Source of the DNA: Xenopus tropicalis
Lineage: Eukaryota > Chordata > Amphibia > Anura > Pipidae
DNA: 64,000 nucleotides
Assembly: GCF_000004195.4 (NCBI RefSeq)
Contig: NC_030678.2
Span: 30,976,201-31,040,200, forward strand
Reading direction: 5' to 3'
In this document: positions 21,709-31,671 of the stretch, one piece after another
How positions within the stretch are numbered: the stretch's first letter is position 1
Layout of the letters: every line of letters starts with the position of its first letter
Position numbers and translations under genes: made by a program
The notes under the pieces: model-generated
Databases searched by the model: none
The model's input: only the letters and a program-made list of their open reading frames with translations
What the model was told of the DNA's origin: nothing

Positions 21709-22533
21709 CAGGGCCGGGCCAAGGTATTTTGGCACCCTAGGCAAGGGCTTCAATTAGCGCCCCAACCCGACCCGCATAACAATTTCCCACCTTACCATTA
21801 TATGGTTTCAAATTTTTTTTTCTCTTTTTTTCAGCATTTTAGATAATACAATTGCCCCCCCATCTGTACCCGTGCCAGCAGCAGCCAACCCGTCATATTG
21901 CCCCCATCTGTACCCGTGCCACCCAACATATTGCCCCATCTGTACCTGTGCCAGCACCCAACATATTGCCCCATCTGTACCTGTGCCAGCACCCAACATA
22001 CTGCCCCATCTGTACCTGTGCCAGCACCCAACATATTGCCCCATCTGTACCTGTGCCAGCTGCAGCAAGTCCCTCATATTGCCCAATTTGCCCCCAATCT
22101 GTATATTTGATAGCAGGCAGCCAATCCAAATTGCACCCAAAATCTGTATATTTTGCCCCCAAATCATATGTACCTGTGCCAGCAGCAGCAGCAAGAATTG
22201 CCCCCTTCCTGAACCAGCAGCCTGCAGCGTCACAGCCAGTTCCTGCTCGGGCCTCCTGCGCACACCGTAGCACCCCAGAGCTTCTGCCTCTCAGCACTTC
22301 TGGCTCCTTGTTTAAATGACGCGCATGCGTAAGGACGCGTCACTGCCTACTACACATGCGCAGAGCCCAGTAAGGAGAGGGGTGGGTCCCGAGAGTCACA
22401 CATCTTGCCAGAGGGGGGTTGGGGGCGGCGGTTTATTAAAGGAAAAAAAAAATTCTTTCCCCTTTAATGTGCGCCCCCCAGTGATTGCGCCCTAGGCAGC
22501 CGCCTACTCTGCCTACCCCTAGTTCCGGCCCTG
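21709..22533. mobile_element. hAT-type element with 8-bp TSD and internal minisatellite
   Basis: Ends CAGGGCCGG and CCGGCCCTG are flanked by an exact 8-bp duplication, ATACACAG (21701-21708 and 22534-22541). The ends read TTTTGGCACCCTAGGCAAG and GCGCCCTAGGCAGCCGCC. No transposase is encoded. The long frames inside come from the minisatellite. Confidence 0.85.
21851..22085. repeat. 35-bp minisatellite inside the hAT element
   Basis: About six units of CATCTGTACCTGTGCCAGCA followed by CCCAACATATTGCC, with longer variant units at both ends that include AGCAGC or GCAGCAAG. Unit length is not a multiple of three, so open frames of 130-155 codons arise on both strands by chance. Confidence 0.9.
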
Positions 22534-22907
22534 ATACACAGAGTGTCCCCTAATCAGCATCTTACACCGGGATTCCTACACTGCTGCTGCCAAAACATAA
22601 AAATACACTGAGTTACAAAAGACTGCCTGTGCCTGATGTACAAAGGCTATGTTTGGAGTCTGATCTTTATTAGGAAATTGTTGCTGTATGGGACTTACAT
22701 TGTACAAAACGGTTCTGTGTTTTGAACTTTAGTTGCCCTTTAAGTTTCTGAACATATCTGAGTTTAGGGGCACACCCTATCTGAACTCTGTGAGGGTCCA
22801 TGGCCCACAATCCCCCCTAGGAACTACTAGTTTCACCCCCATATCCCGCAGGTCCAGAGTCTGCTCCTATGATAGTAACTTGAGCTTGATAACTTTAAAA
22901 ACCCTGG
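22534..22907. other. Unrecognised
   Basis: Contains only the right TSD of the hAT element; otherwise no feature recognised. Confidence 0.4.
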
Positions 22908-23215
22908 GTCTGATTTACAAACATGGCTGCAAAATGACACAAATGCAGTTGACAGTAGCAACTACAGTAGATTTCCCAGGGGTAGAGTCAAAATGGCCTA
23001 AAATTGGAGAAAAATTTAAATCTGGGAAAGAAAAGCAGTTTGCTTGAGTAGAAACAGTGTTAATTCTGGGAAAACATAAAATCTGGGGACATAAAATCAG
23101 TTTTCAAATGTAGTTTTGAATAGTCTACTACAAATTACAAAATTAAATCCAAGGCGACAGCTTTCTATAGCAACTGCATATGTGAAGTTACTACCTATGT
23201 TAGTAAATGAGCCCA
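22908..23215. mobile_element. Possible MITE with GATTTAC/GTAAAT ends
   Basis: GGGTCTGATTTACAAACATG on the left and TGTTAGTAAATGAGCCC on the right form a rough inverted repeat like other Xenopus MITEs of this class. The interior is A-rich with TTTCCCAG/CTGGGAAA pairs. Confidence 0.45.
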
Positions 23216-23777
23216 TAATCTGAGCATGGTGCTATATATGGATATATAACAGGGTTTGTTTTTCTCCCATGTAAATGTGTATGAGAATGAATCCAAGATA
23301 CACAGAGCCACATCTGTGAGAGTTTGCTTTGTACAGAGGGTGTAAATTATTCATGTCACATCTTACCCTTCATTATTTTGGTTTCTTCACAAAATAGTAT
23401 TTTTTCCTGCCGCTGCTGCGTCTGTCTCCAGGGGCACTTAGAGTTGAATGCATTCTTTACAAGTGCCCAAATCCTTGGTAGTAAGCAGGCGTAAACAAAT
23501 TCCGTCATGACGAACAGTTTCCTAATTGGGAGCAGATCTCGGCACCTTATCATATGAAGGCTTTTGGGAAACAAAGAGCAGGCTCTTATGGGATAACAAA
23601 TAAGGAATTGATTTGCAATGATCTGAAGCTTCTAATGATAAGATCGCTGCGGATTCGTAGGGGTAAATTTAGAGGAATGTTTGATTACATTGTAGAAGAT
23701 TGTTCAGATATTGCTGTTTATGCTGTAGTTACACTACAAACTAGTATGTCAGTAAATTCATAAGCATGTAATAGTGC
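23216..23777. other. Unrecognised
   Basis: No feature recognised. Confidence 0.4.
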
Positions 23778-23785
23778 AGTACAGG

Positions 23786-24060
23786 CAGGGTCGGATTTGT
23801 CTTCTGGGCGCCCCGAGGCTGCCCCTGTTGGTCGCCCCCCCCCCCACCCGTGCGTATGCGCAAATGCCCCCCCCGTGCGCCAGCCACGAGTGCGCATGCG
23901 TGAACGTGTGACCCGCTCGCGCCAGCCGCGACTTTAAACTCCCATACGGAGCAGTGGGGAGAGGTCCCGACTGCTCCGTATAGGCTGGGCGGCATGATGC
24001 CCCTAAACTTCTGCCACCCTAGGCCCGGGCCTTTGTGGCCTCTCCACAAATCCGGGCCTG
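23786..24060. mobile_element. hAT-type element with 8-bp TSD
   Basis: CAGGGTCGGATTTGTC on the left and ACAAATCCGGGCCTG on the right, flanked by an exact AGTACAGG duplication (23778-23785 and 24061-24068). GC-rich interior with a C-run (about 23837-23846). It is inserted at the edge of the adjacent TACAGGTATGGG MITE. Confidence 0.85.
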
Positions 24061-24064
24061 AGTA

Positions 24065-24337
24065 CAGGTATGGGACCCATTATCCAGAATGCTTGGGACC
24101 AGGGTTTTTCGGATAAGGGATCTTTCCGTAATTTGGATCTCCATAAATTAAGTCTACTAAAAGATTATATCTTAGTTGGGATCAAGTACAATGTTCTGTT
24201 TTATTATGACAGAGAAAAAGAAAAAACATTTTTAAAATTTAGAATTATTTGCTTATAATGGAGTCTATAGGAGACGGCCTTCCCATAATTCAGAACCTTC
24301 TGGATAATGGGTTTCCGGATAACGGATCCCATACCTG
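24065..24337. mobile_element. MITE with CAGGTATGGGA ends and TA flank
   Basis: Left CAGGTATGGGACCCATTATC, right AACGGATCCCATACCTG, each flanked by TA. The interior has TTTCGGATAAGGGATC and CCGTAATTTGGATCTCC. A second copy is at 45473-45801. The TA flank suggests a TA-duplicating superfamily, but this is not proven. Confidence 0.8.
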
Positions 24338-24339
24338 TA

Positions 24340-24767
24340 TAAAGCTGCCCAATTTGTGCACCCACATGCTAGCAGATTAAAGGCCTGGCTGGGGGCCAAA
24401 CATGGGATCATATAGCGGGCCTGGGGAGAACTGTGCATTTAATGGGCTGATGCAGTACTTGTCAGATAGACATCTAGCTGCGTTTAGGCAAATATCGGTT
24501 GCGCAGGAACTCCTGTGGGGGTGATTGCTCTTGTTAAATATGGTACTGAACCCATAGTAGTGCATGTTTTGAGACAATCAGAAAACATTGTTATTCCAGA
24601 GACGGAGCCCCTCCCCATGGCTTAACGAGAGGCAATACACAAACAGGCTTCACATTTTAGGTTAATGGCACATGTGGCATTTTCTTTACTGTTGTAAAAA
24701 CACCTGTGGAGAAAACACCTATCCATGCCAGCCACCAGGTGTTGCAGGGCAATACTATTACTCTGTA
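24340..24767. other. Unrecognised
   Basis: No feature recognised. Confidence 0.4.
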
Positions 24768-25082
24768 AGGGTGAGGTTACACGAAGCCTAGATCTGCTGC
24801 TCTCATCCCTGTCGCTTCCCTAAGCTGCCCACCTGCCTGCACTGAAAACTACAGAATCCGCTTCAGCGCAGCCACACGCGGCGGAGTGCAGGTTTGCCTA
24901 TAAAACGCTAAAGCAGGCATTTTTGGCAGACATATGCTCCGCTGTGTGTGGCTGCATTGAAGTGGATTCTGTAGTTTTCAGTGCAAGCATGTGGGCAGCG
25001 TAGGGAAGCGGATCCGCTTTCAGCCTGACGGAAAAGGCAGGGCAGAGAAAAGAAGATCTACCCTTCATGTGACCTTAGGGTA
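24768..25082. mobile_element. Foldback MITE of about 310 bp
   Basis: The halves are inverted: CACTGAAAACTACAGAATCC pairs with GGATTCTGTAGTTTTCAGTG, and CTGTCGCTTCCCTAAGCTGC with its near complement. The ends GTGAGGTTACACGAAG and CTTCATGTGACCTTAGGG are imperfect inverted repeats. No coding content. Confidence 0.7.
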
Positions 25083-25610
25083 AGAACCCACCGAGAGGTT
25101 AAGTCGCCCCCAATCTCTGCTAACAAGGGGCAACAAACTGCTCTGAAAATGCCACCAGCAGCAATAGGAGTCGCCAGTGGAAAGCCCTTCACATCTCTGC
25201 GTCCTGCAGACAACTTTGCGACTTCGGAAAGAGAAGGGCTACTAGGTCTACAATTTTATTTTTTACTACTTATCTTCTTGTCTTTTATTCAAACCATTAA
25301 ATTGGACCCCAGCAACCAGATAACTGCTGAAATTCCAAACTGAATAGGTGCTATAACTGTGTGAATCATATTAGAAGTAATGGTATATAAAAAGTTAATG
25401 GTCAACTATAACCGCAAGTTGGATAATGGAAATAATGTTTTGCAAACATTTCCACCTTTAACCCTTTGAGTGTTGGCTGCCGTGACTGTGAGAGTTGAAC
25501 CATGTCTTTCCTAGCAAAGAGTTTTTTCCATAGGAGCTGGCCCAAGGGGCTGGCTTGCCGGTGCTTCAATGTCAGCACAATAGATACATCAGTCTACAGC
25601 ATGTAAGGTG
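25083..25610. repeat. Possible MITE and T2 fragments
   Basis: GGGTAAGAACCCACCGAGAG at 25078 resembles the end of an AGTCGCC-type MITE. 25245-25345 (TTTATTCAAACC, CAGCAACCAGATAACTGCTG) resembles a T2 interior. Both are too short for a firm call. The rest is unrecognised. Confidence 0.35.
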
Positions 25611-25929
25611 TTAAAGGTGAACTTCCCTCTAGATAAATGTTTATGGGTTGTGTAATAAATTACATAAAGTTTGCCCGGTGCAGTAACCCATGGCAACTGA
25701 TGTTTGCTTTTAAACAAAACCTGCTGATCAACTGCCTTTGGTTACTGCACTCATGCAATAGTGTCTTTTATTACAAACCCCCCTGTATGCGGATGGCTAT
25801 ATTCTACGCAACTTTTTAATTGGTCTTCTTTTTTTTTTTTTATTTCCAGCCATTTCCATGCTACCTGCCAGTCTCGTTCTTAACTCAGTTTTAATTCACA
25901 TGAAGACTGGCTTGGAATGATCCCTTTAA
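25611..25929. mobile_element. T2-type MITE
   Basis: TTAAAGGTGAACTTCCC on the left and GATCCCTTTAA on the right. The interior has CCGGTGCAGTAACCCATGGC and its partial complement, and CAACTTTTTAATTGGTCTTC followed by a T-run. Confidence 0.7.
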
Positions 25930-26044
25930 TTATGAGCCCTGATATGGACACAATGAACTTGACTTTACAAAACTTGATTTTACGTGCTCAGAAATTACGC
26001 CATTATCTTGTGGTTCAAAGTAGGTAAGCTGTGTTATTTCCATT

Positions 26045-26288
26045 CTGGATTTTCCATTGACTTTTTTGCATCAGACAGAAAAACATAAAATTGTGGTTCA
26101 AACTGAACCCAAACCCTTACAATCATGTGATTCAGAGCACAAGACAATGAAAGATGCTTTTTCTTTCATGTGTAATTTTTCTTCCACAATTTTGATATAT
26201 ATACAAATTAGGGTACAGATTTAGTAAAGGATTCAGGAGGATTTTGTATTCACCCAAACCTGAAAAAGTGGATTCTGTACATCCCTAG
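26045..26288. repeat. Partial MITE, GGGATGCACC family
   Basis: The right end AAGTGGATTCTGTACATCCC, preceded by AAATTAGGGTACAGATTTAG and GGATTCAGGAGG, matches the family of 10350-10608 in reverse orientation. The left end is not visible. Confidence 0.5.
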
Positions 26289-26948
26289 CAATTTAAGGGC
26301 AGATCAGAAGGAAGTTCCCTTAATTCTGCCCATTTCCTTCTCTGGCGGCTGCAGAGTGCTGCTTCCCCCGGCTGCTGAAATGGAACGTAAATATATAAAT
26401 AGCATAACCGATGCCTATCCTTGTATGCAGAGTTTATATTTACAAGTGTGTTTATTGGCAGATTGTCAGTGTGTCCCATATCATACTGTTGCATGCACAA
26501 GCAGCGCGTGGTTTAACTTTCACCTATTTGTAATGCAACAAGCCACACACTTCTATGACTCTATGTCCCTTCTATGACTCCTAATTTACTTCTCCTGTAA
26601 AAGCAGCACATTTGTATTCTGAAACTACGGATATTATACTTGCTTTGATCATATTCTTCTCTTTGCTCCTCAAGGATCAAAACATGGCGGACAAACATGG
26701 ACCAATAAAAGCTCAGCCCAACTATTAACCTAAAAAGCTGCTTCTTATATTAGCGGAATTATAGAGCTCTGAATATCTGGTACCAGTACTACTGGGCACT
26801 CACCTGGCTTTGCGTGAGGTTGGTACATAGTAAGCACTTGAGTGTATGTTATATTCTTTGCATGTTACTTATAACATAGACTGAAATTACTGGACCTACA
26901 CCTTTTTACAAAGGGACACTCCATAGTCCATCAGTCAGAACCCTTACC
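26289..26948. other. Unrecognised
   Basis: No feature recognised. Confidence 0.4.
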
Positions 26949-27809
26949 AGGGCCAGAGCTGCCATCAGGGGGTACAAAGGTATGCCAGTTAGGGGTTCCT
27001 GTGGCAGAGGGGGCCCTAAGAGACACAAAAGTGCAATTAAAGGGTTTACAATGCAGGCTGTGGGACAGCTCATGGGTGTGATTGCGCATACCTGGCCAAT
27101 TTAGTTTTTTTTCATTGATGCCCAATTCTTCTTTGGTGGGGCAAAGGGCCCTGCCAAAGCAGAATTGGGCATCAATGACCAGCCACTGGTCGCTTAAAGG
27201 AGAACTAAAGGTACAAACTAAGTAAGCTTTATCAGAAAGGTATGTGTAAATACAGCCATAAGCACTCACAGAAACACTTCACTAAATCCTCTATCAAAAG
27301 AAACACAGGATTTTTTTTCTTCTTTTGTGTACACATGTGTCAGACTTCCTTCTCTCAGAAAAATCCTTCAGGGCACAGGCACAATTCTGCTCAGTTTGCT
27401 CCTCTCTCCCCCTCCCTTCTCCTGCTCCCCCTCTCATCAGAATTTGCTCCTCCCCCCAACTGTGTGTAATCTAAGATACCAGAAGCCAGAGCTGCAGCAG
27501 GAAGCTACTGAGAGCAAGCTAAAATGGCAGCTGCTCTCTAAAACAAACAGAGGGAGCTTCTAGGGCTGTTTACTCAGGTATGGTAAAGCTTTCTGCAGAA
27601 TAATATAGTGTTCTAGGTGGCACTAATGTGGCGAATCTATTGGCAGTAAAATGCCGAAATGACTTTCCTTCTCCTTTAAGCCTCCTGTGCGGAAGGGTAC
27701 ATGGGGCTTAAGTGACCAGTGCACTAGTAATTAAGGCCCCCTATGGAGAAGTTTTCTTCATACTTAGTTGTATGCGGCCCCATGATTCCTAATGGTAGCC
27801 CTGTCTGAG
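26949..27809. mobile_element. Possible hAT-like element split by a T2 MITE
   Basis: CAGGGCCAGAGCTGCCATCA on the left and CCTAATGGTAGCCCTG on the right look like inverted ends of one element, with a T2 MITE between. No 8-bp duplication is evident, so the pairing is tentative. 27113-27178 is a hairpin (CATTGATGCCCAATTCTTC with its complement). Confidence 0.4.
27194..27679. mobile_element. T2-type MITE, TTAAAGGAGAACTAAAGG subfamily
   Basis: TTAAAGGAGAACTAAAGG on the left and CTTTCCTTCTCCTTTAA on the right with TTAA at both ends. The pyrimidine-rich interior (CTCTCTCCCCCTCCCTTCTC) yields a 75-codon frame that is not a gene. Confidence 0.8.
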
Positions 27810-28094
27810 CTGCTATGCTCCCAGGTCCTCCAGCAGTTTCTTTTCTTACAGCCCTGAGTATTGTTTTGGACCGGAGGTCTTCAATATCCACACAGTAAGA
27901 CAGCTACATACCACTGAGTTATGAGAAGCTAACAGCCAGGCGCACCTTAAAAATAAATAATATTACTGGGTGGGAGAGTGAATGAAAAACAAACACTGTT
28001 TATATCTTCGAATGGAATAATTTCCTCTAATCGGCGTCAGACTTATGTTAATTTGTGGCTACATGGCACACATTTATTTTGCAATGCATATTCC
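27810..28094. other. Unrecognised
   Basis: No feature recognised. Confidence 0.4.
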
Positions 28095-28556
28095 TTAAAG
28101 GGGTTGCTCACCTTAAAATGAACTTTTAGTATGATGTAGACAGTGTTATTCTGAAACAGTTTACAATTGGGCTTCATTTTTTATTATGTGTGGTTTTTTA
28201 ATTGTTATGCTTTTTGTTCAGCAGCTCTTAGGTTTGCAATATTAGCAGCTATCTTGTTGCTAGGGTCCAAACTTCCTTAGCAACCATGCAGCGAAGTGAG
28301 ACATTGCAATATAAATAGAAATAAAATGAATATAATACTACAATAACAATAACAATAACATTGTAGCCTCACAGAGCAATAGTTTTTTGGCTTCTGGGGT
28401 CAGTGACCCCCATTTCAAAGCTGGATGAGTTGGAAGAAAAAAGGAAATAATTCAGAAAATATAACAAATAAAAAATGAAAACATATAGAAAAGTTACTAA
28501 TAACTTGTCATTCTATAACATACTAAAAGTTAATCTGAAGGTGAACTACCCTTTAA
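28095..28556. mobile_element. T2/Kolobok-type MITE, complete
   Basis: TTAAAGGGGTTGCTCACC to GAAGGTGAACTACCCTTTAA with the full T2 internal order, including ACAATAACAATAACATTGTA and GGGGTCAGTGACCCCCAT. Confidence 0.9.
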
Positions 28557-28635
28557 ATATACTTGTGTATATCCACAATGTTGATTTATCTACTGTATAT
28601 ACAAATGTGTATAGTGTTCATAGTGTATATGTACA

Positions 28636-29441
28636 CTGAATGGTAGTGTGTTGGGGGTTTCCTTAATGGAGAAGGATCTAGGGGTTTTTGTAGATAACAA
28701 GTTGTCTAATTCCAGGCAGTGTCATTCTGTGGCTACTAAAGCAAATAAAGTGCTGTCTTGTATAAAAAAAGGCATTGACTCAAGGGATGAGAACATAATT
28801 TTGCCCCTTTATAGGTCCCTGGTAAGGCCTCACCTTGAGTATGCGGTGCAGTTTTGGGCTCCAGTCCTTAAGAAGGATATTAATGAGCTGGAGAGAGTGC
28901 AGAGACGTGCAACTAAACTGGTTAAGGGGATGGAAGATTTAAGCTATGAGGTTAGACTGTCAGGGTTGGGGTTGTTTTCTCTGGAAAAGAGGCGCTTGTG
29001 AGGGGACATGATTACTCTGTACAAGTACATTAGAGGGGATTATAGGCAGATAGGGGGGTGCTCTATTTTCCCATAAAAATGATCAACGCACCAGAGGCCC
29101 CCCTATAGATTAGAGGAACGGAGCTTCCATTTGAAGCAGCGTAGGGGGTTTTCACAGTGAATGCAGGGAGGCCAGGGAATGCCCTTGCTAGAGATGTTGT
29201 GGTGGTAGATTCTGTTAATGCCTATAAGAGGGGCCTGGATGAGTTCCTGAACAAGCATAGTATCCAAGGCTATTGTGATACTAATATCCACAGTTAGTAT
29301 TGATGTTGGTATATATGGTTTATATGAGTGAGTGCATAGGTCGGTATAAATCTACTGTATATATGTGCACTGGGGTTCACTTGGAGGGTTAAAATTGATG
29401 GACTTTGGCCTTTTTTTTCCAACCCAACTTAACTATGTAAC
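28636..29441 (+). mobile_element. 5'-truncated CR1/L2-type LINE, 3' end
   Basis: The last ~800 bp of a non-LTR retrotransposon: end of the reverse-transcriptase reading frame, then a 3' tail ending TTTTTTCCAACCCAACTTAA and CTATGTAAC. Everything upstream of the RT C-terminal region is missing, as is usual for LINE insertions. Confidence 0.8.
28648..29074 (+). pseudogene. LINE reverse-transcriptase C-terminal fragment, inactivated
   Basis: The frame reads [18 protein letters not shown], then [40 protein letters not shown] and [11 protein letters not shown]. This is the conserved region after the catalytic domain in CR1/L2 reverse transcriptases. A TGA stop at 28999-29001 follows ...KRRL where related elements continue with an Arg codon. 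The same frame then continues GDMITLYKYIRGDYRQIGG to a second stop, after which frames are broken. It has no function of its own. Confidence 0.8.
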
Positions 29442-29744
29442 AATGTATGTGTATAGTGTGTGCATATAGTGTATACAGTATATATATAGTGTGTGCGTAT
29501 AGTGTAGGAGCTACTATAAGTTAAACTGAATCCCATGAATATAGCAGGCAGCCAGTTTCCTTTATATCGAATGCAGACTTCTGATGTGCTAATAACACAC
29601 AAACACATGAACAACCTGTAAATGTCACTTGAATCACGGAACTCGTTGAAACTTTTAAATTGTAAGAATGTACATGTTACTTTAAAGCTTGCCATATAAG
29701 GTGGATAATATTGGATCACAACAGGGATACGGGCCGTTGGGGCA
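29442..29744. repeat. Degenerate TG/TA repeats and unrecognised sequence
   Basis: 29442-29512 consists of degenerate TGTGTATAGTGTGTGCATAT-like repeats. The rest is unrecognised. Confidence 0.5.
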
Positions 29745-29880
29745 ATGACCACATCAACAAGCCAATCCTGGCTGACTGACATCTGACCAAAATTTAATTG
29801 GGTAGATCCAACAGAGGGCCCCATACACGGGCAGATAACTGCTGAAATGGCACCTTAAATCTGCCCAGTTATGGCCACCG
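29745..29880. repeat. MITE family B fragment, inverted
   Basis: GGGCCCCATACACGGGCAGA followed by CACCTTAAATCTGCCC and a TTATGGCCACC end, typical of family B. Confidence 0.6.
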
Positions 29881-30336
29881 TAAGTTATGATAATCAACTC
29901 TGAGTTCAATGACATGAACACACCCAGCAGGCACCTTGTGCTTTTATATGGTCATTGAACTTCTTGTTGGCTCCAAATATCGTTACATTTTATGACAGTG
30001 TATACATTATTTCCTATATATCTTAGTAACAATTATGTTTATCTACTGCAAGCACCCTAGTTTGCACGCACAAACTCACAGTAGGCCAATGCACTGTAGC
30101 ACACACACACATTAACTAGGGTCAATTCTATAGAGAGTTAATAACCCTTAAAAATGTATATATATGTGTGTGTGTAGATGTGTACATTAGTGTGCAGTTA
30201 TGCATGTCCATGGAGTAGATGTAACTTTACCCAGAGGGCTTATGAGAAGGATTTCCCTAATCTAAAGGTGGGGGTTTGTTCATCAATCCATTCCATGCCC
30301 CCATGCACATGTGACATATTTATTAGTAATACCCAT
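29881..30336. other. Unrecognised, short AC and TG microsatellites
   Basis: A short ACACACAC run at about 30098 and TATATATGTGTGTGTG at about 30159. No exon recognised. Confidence 0.4.
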
Positions 30337-30779
30337 TTAAAGTGGTAGTTCTCTTTTAAATTTACTTTTACTATGCTGTAGACAGAGATATTCTGAGACA
30401 GTCCGCAATCAATCTTCATTTTTTAAAATATATTTCTGGTTATTGAATGATTTAACTTTTTGTTCAGCAGCTACCTGGTTGCTAGGGTCCAGTTTACTAT
30501 AACAACCAGACAGTGGTTTGAATAAGAGACTGGAAGATAAATAGGAGGGGATCTGCTAAGAATAAAAGTGAGTTATAAAAATAAACTTGAGCAATAGGTG
30601 CTGGGGTCAGTGATCCCCAACTAGCCATTTTCATTTTGAACTTCGAGTTGGAAAGAGGCAGAAAAGGTAAAGAAAGTAAAATAACTGAAAAACAATTAAA
30701 AAAAAAAAGGCGAAATTAAAAGTTGCTAAGAATAAAGCATTCTGTCACGAAAAGTTAGCGCTGATCGTGACCCTTTTAA
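30337..30779. mobile_element. T2/Kolobok-type MITE
   Basis: Starts TTAAAGTGGTAGTTCTC and has the T2 interior (GATATTCTGAGACAGTCCGC, GTTCAGCAGCTACCTGG, GGGTCAGTGATCCCC). The right end is atypical (GATCGTGACCCTTTTAA). Confidence 0.75.
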
Positions 30780-31671
30780 AGCGACAGACTTGTGAGATAC
30801 TGCTCGTCGCCTATTAATCTTCTTTATTGATGCGCCAAAGTGCAGCACCTAAACTCTGACCTACTTACATATTCCCAGCGCAGCTAAATGCACTGAGGGC
30901 AATGAAGCCACAAGCGTACGCGCCTATCCCAGCCCTGCTACATACTGGCATACACTTGCCCGGAGCGGTACCAATATACATTGCTGCATACCCCCTGTGT
31001 GCCTGCCATGCTGTACATTATAAGCGTGTTGTTTCCATGGCCTGAGCGGCTGGCAGTGCTTACTGCTCGCTGCAGACACGTCTCTGAGTGAGTTAAAAGG
31101 CCAGGCTTTGCTATAGAAAGGGCCCCTCTCTGCTCCTAGGCACTAGTCTAGCTGAGTGTAGGTGTCAAACCTGATTACGCAACTCATTTGCCATGGCAAC
31201 AGCTAGGATGATCTGCAGTAACCTCTTCCTCCCCACCCTCTGCTGCAGATGAACACGTCCAATTGCTCGAGGGCTTTGGCAAGCGCCGCTCAACTTTGGC
31301 CTAGTAAAGGCCCTCCTGTTTTGATTGGCAGGGAGCTGACATGTTTGCAGGAGTCACATGGCCTTCTGTATAGAGAGGGCGGATTTGGATACCTACTTTT
31401 AGTATCCTATTCATTTATTTTTCCTAACCCCAGTGACCTCACCCAGCCCACGTTTAACCCCTTGTTTGTGTAACCCATTGCTGTACTTTGAAAACGTATT
31501 GTTTGAAAAACAAAGCTGTATGCAGTTCTGTTTGTATTTAGCGTTGCTTTGCTATCACTGATATTGGCTTAGGAGGTGGGTATTACTGACCATCACAATA
31601 AGAGCTACTGATGTGACGAAAGAAGAGCCCAGATTCAGTCTTCAGAGGAGTCACGGTCCTAAAGCCGGCAA
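30780..31671. other. Unique-looking, GC-richer stretch
   Basis: About 890 bp without recognisable repeats and richer in GC and CpG than its surroundings. Holds the palindrome TTGCCATGGCAA (31188-31199), similar to RFX/X-box sites, and CTGATTGGC-like motifs. A 74-codon plus-strand frame (31249-31473) preceded by a CTGCTGCAG acceptor-like site has no recognisable family. Function unknown; possibly a regulatory element. Confidence 0.35.

Noticed and set aside
21808..22319. Frames of 130-155 codons, Cys/Pro-rich
   Set aside because: Produced by the 35-bp minisatellite inside a hAT element.
26801..26830. Donor-like CACTCACCTGG on the minus strand, considered for pigl exon 2
   Set aside because: The preceding codons do not give the expected DNR or IDNR ending, and no acceptor lies about 100 nt away.
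28648..29001. A host gene with RT-like sequence
   Set aside because: Sequence is the C-terminal RT region of a truncated LINE with stops and frameshifts.
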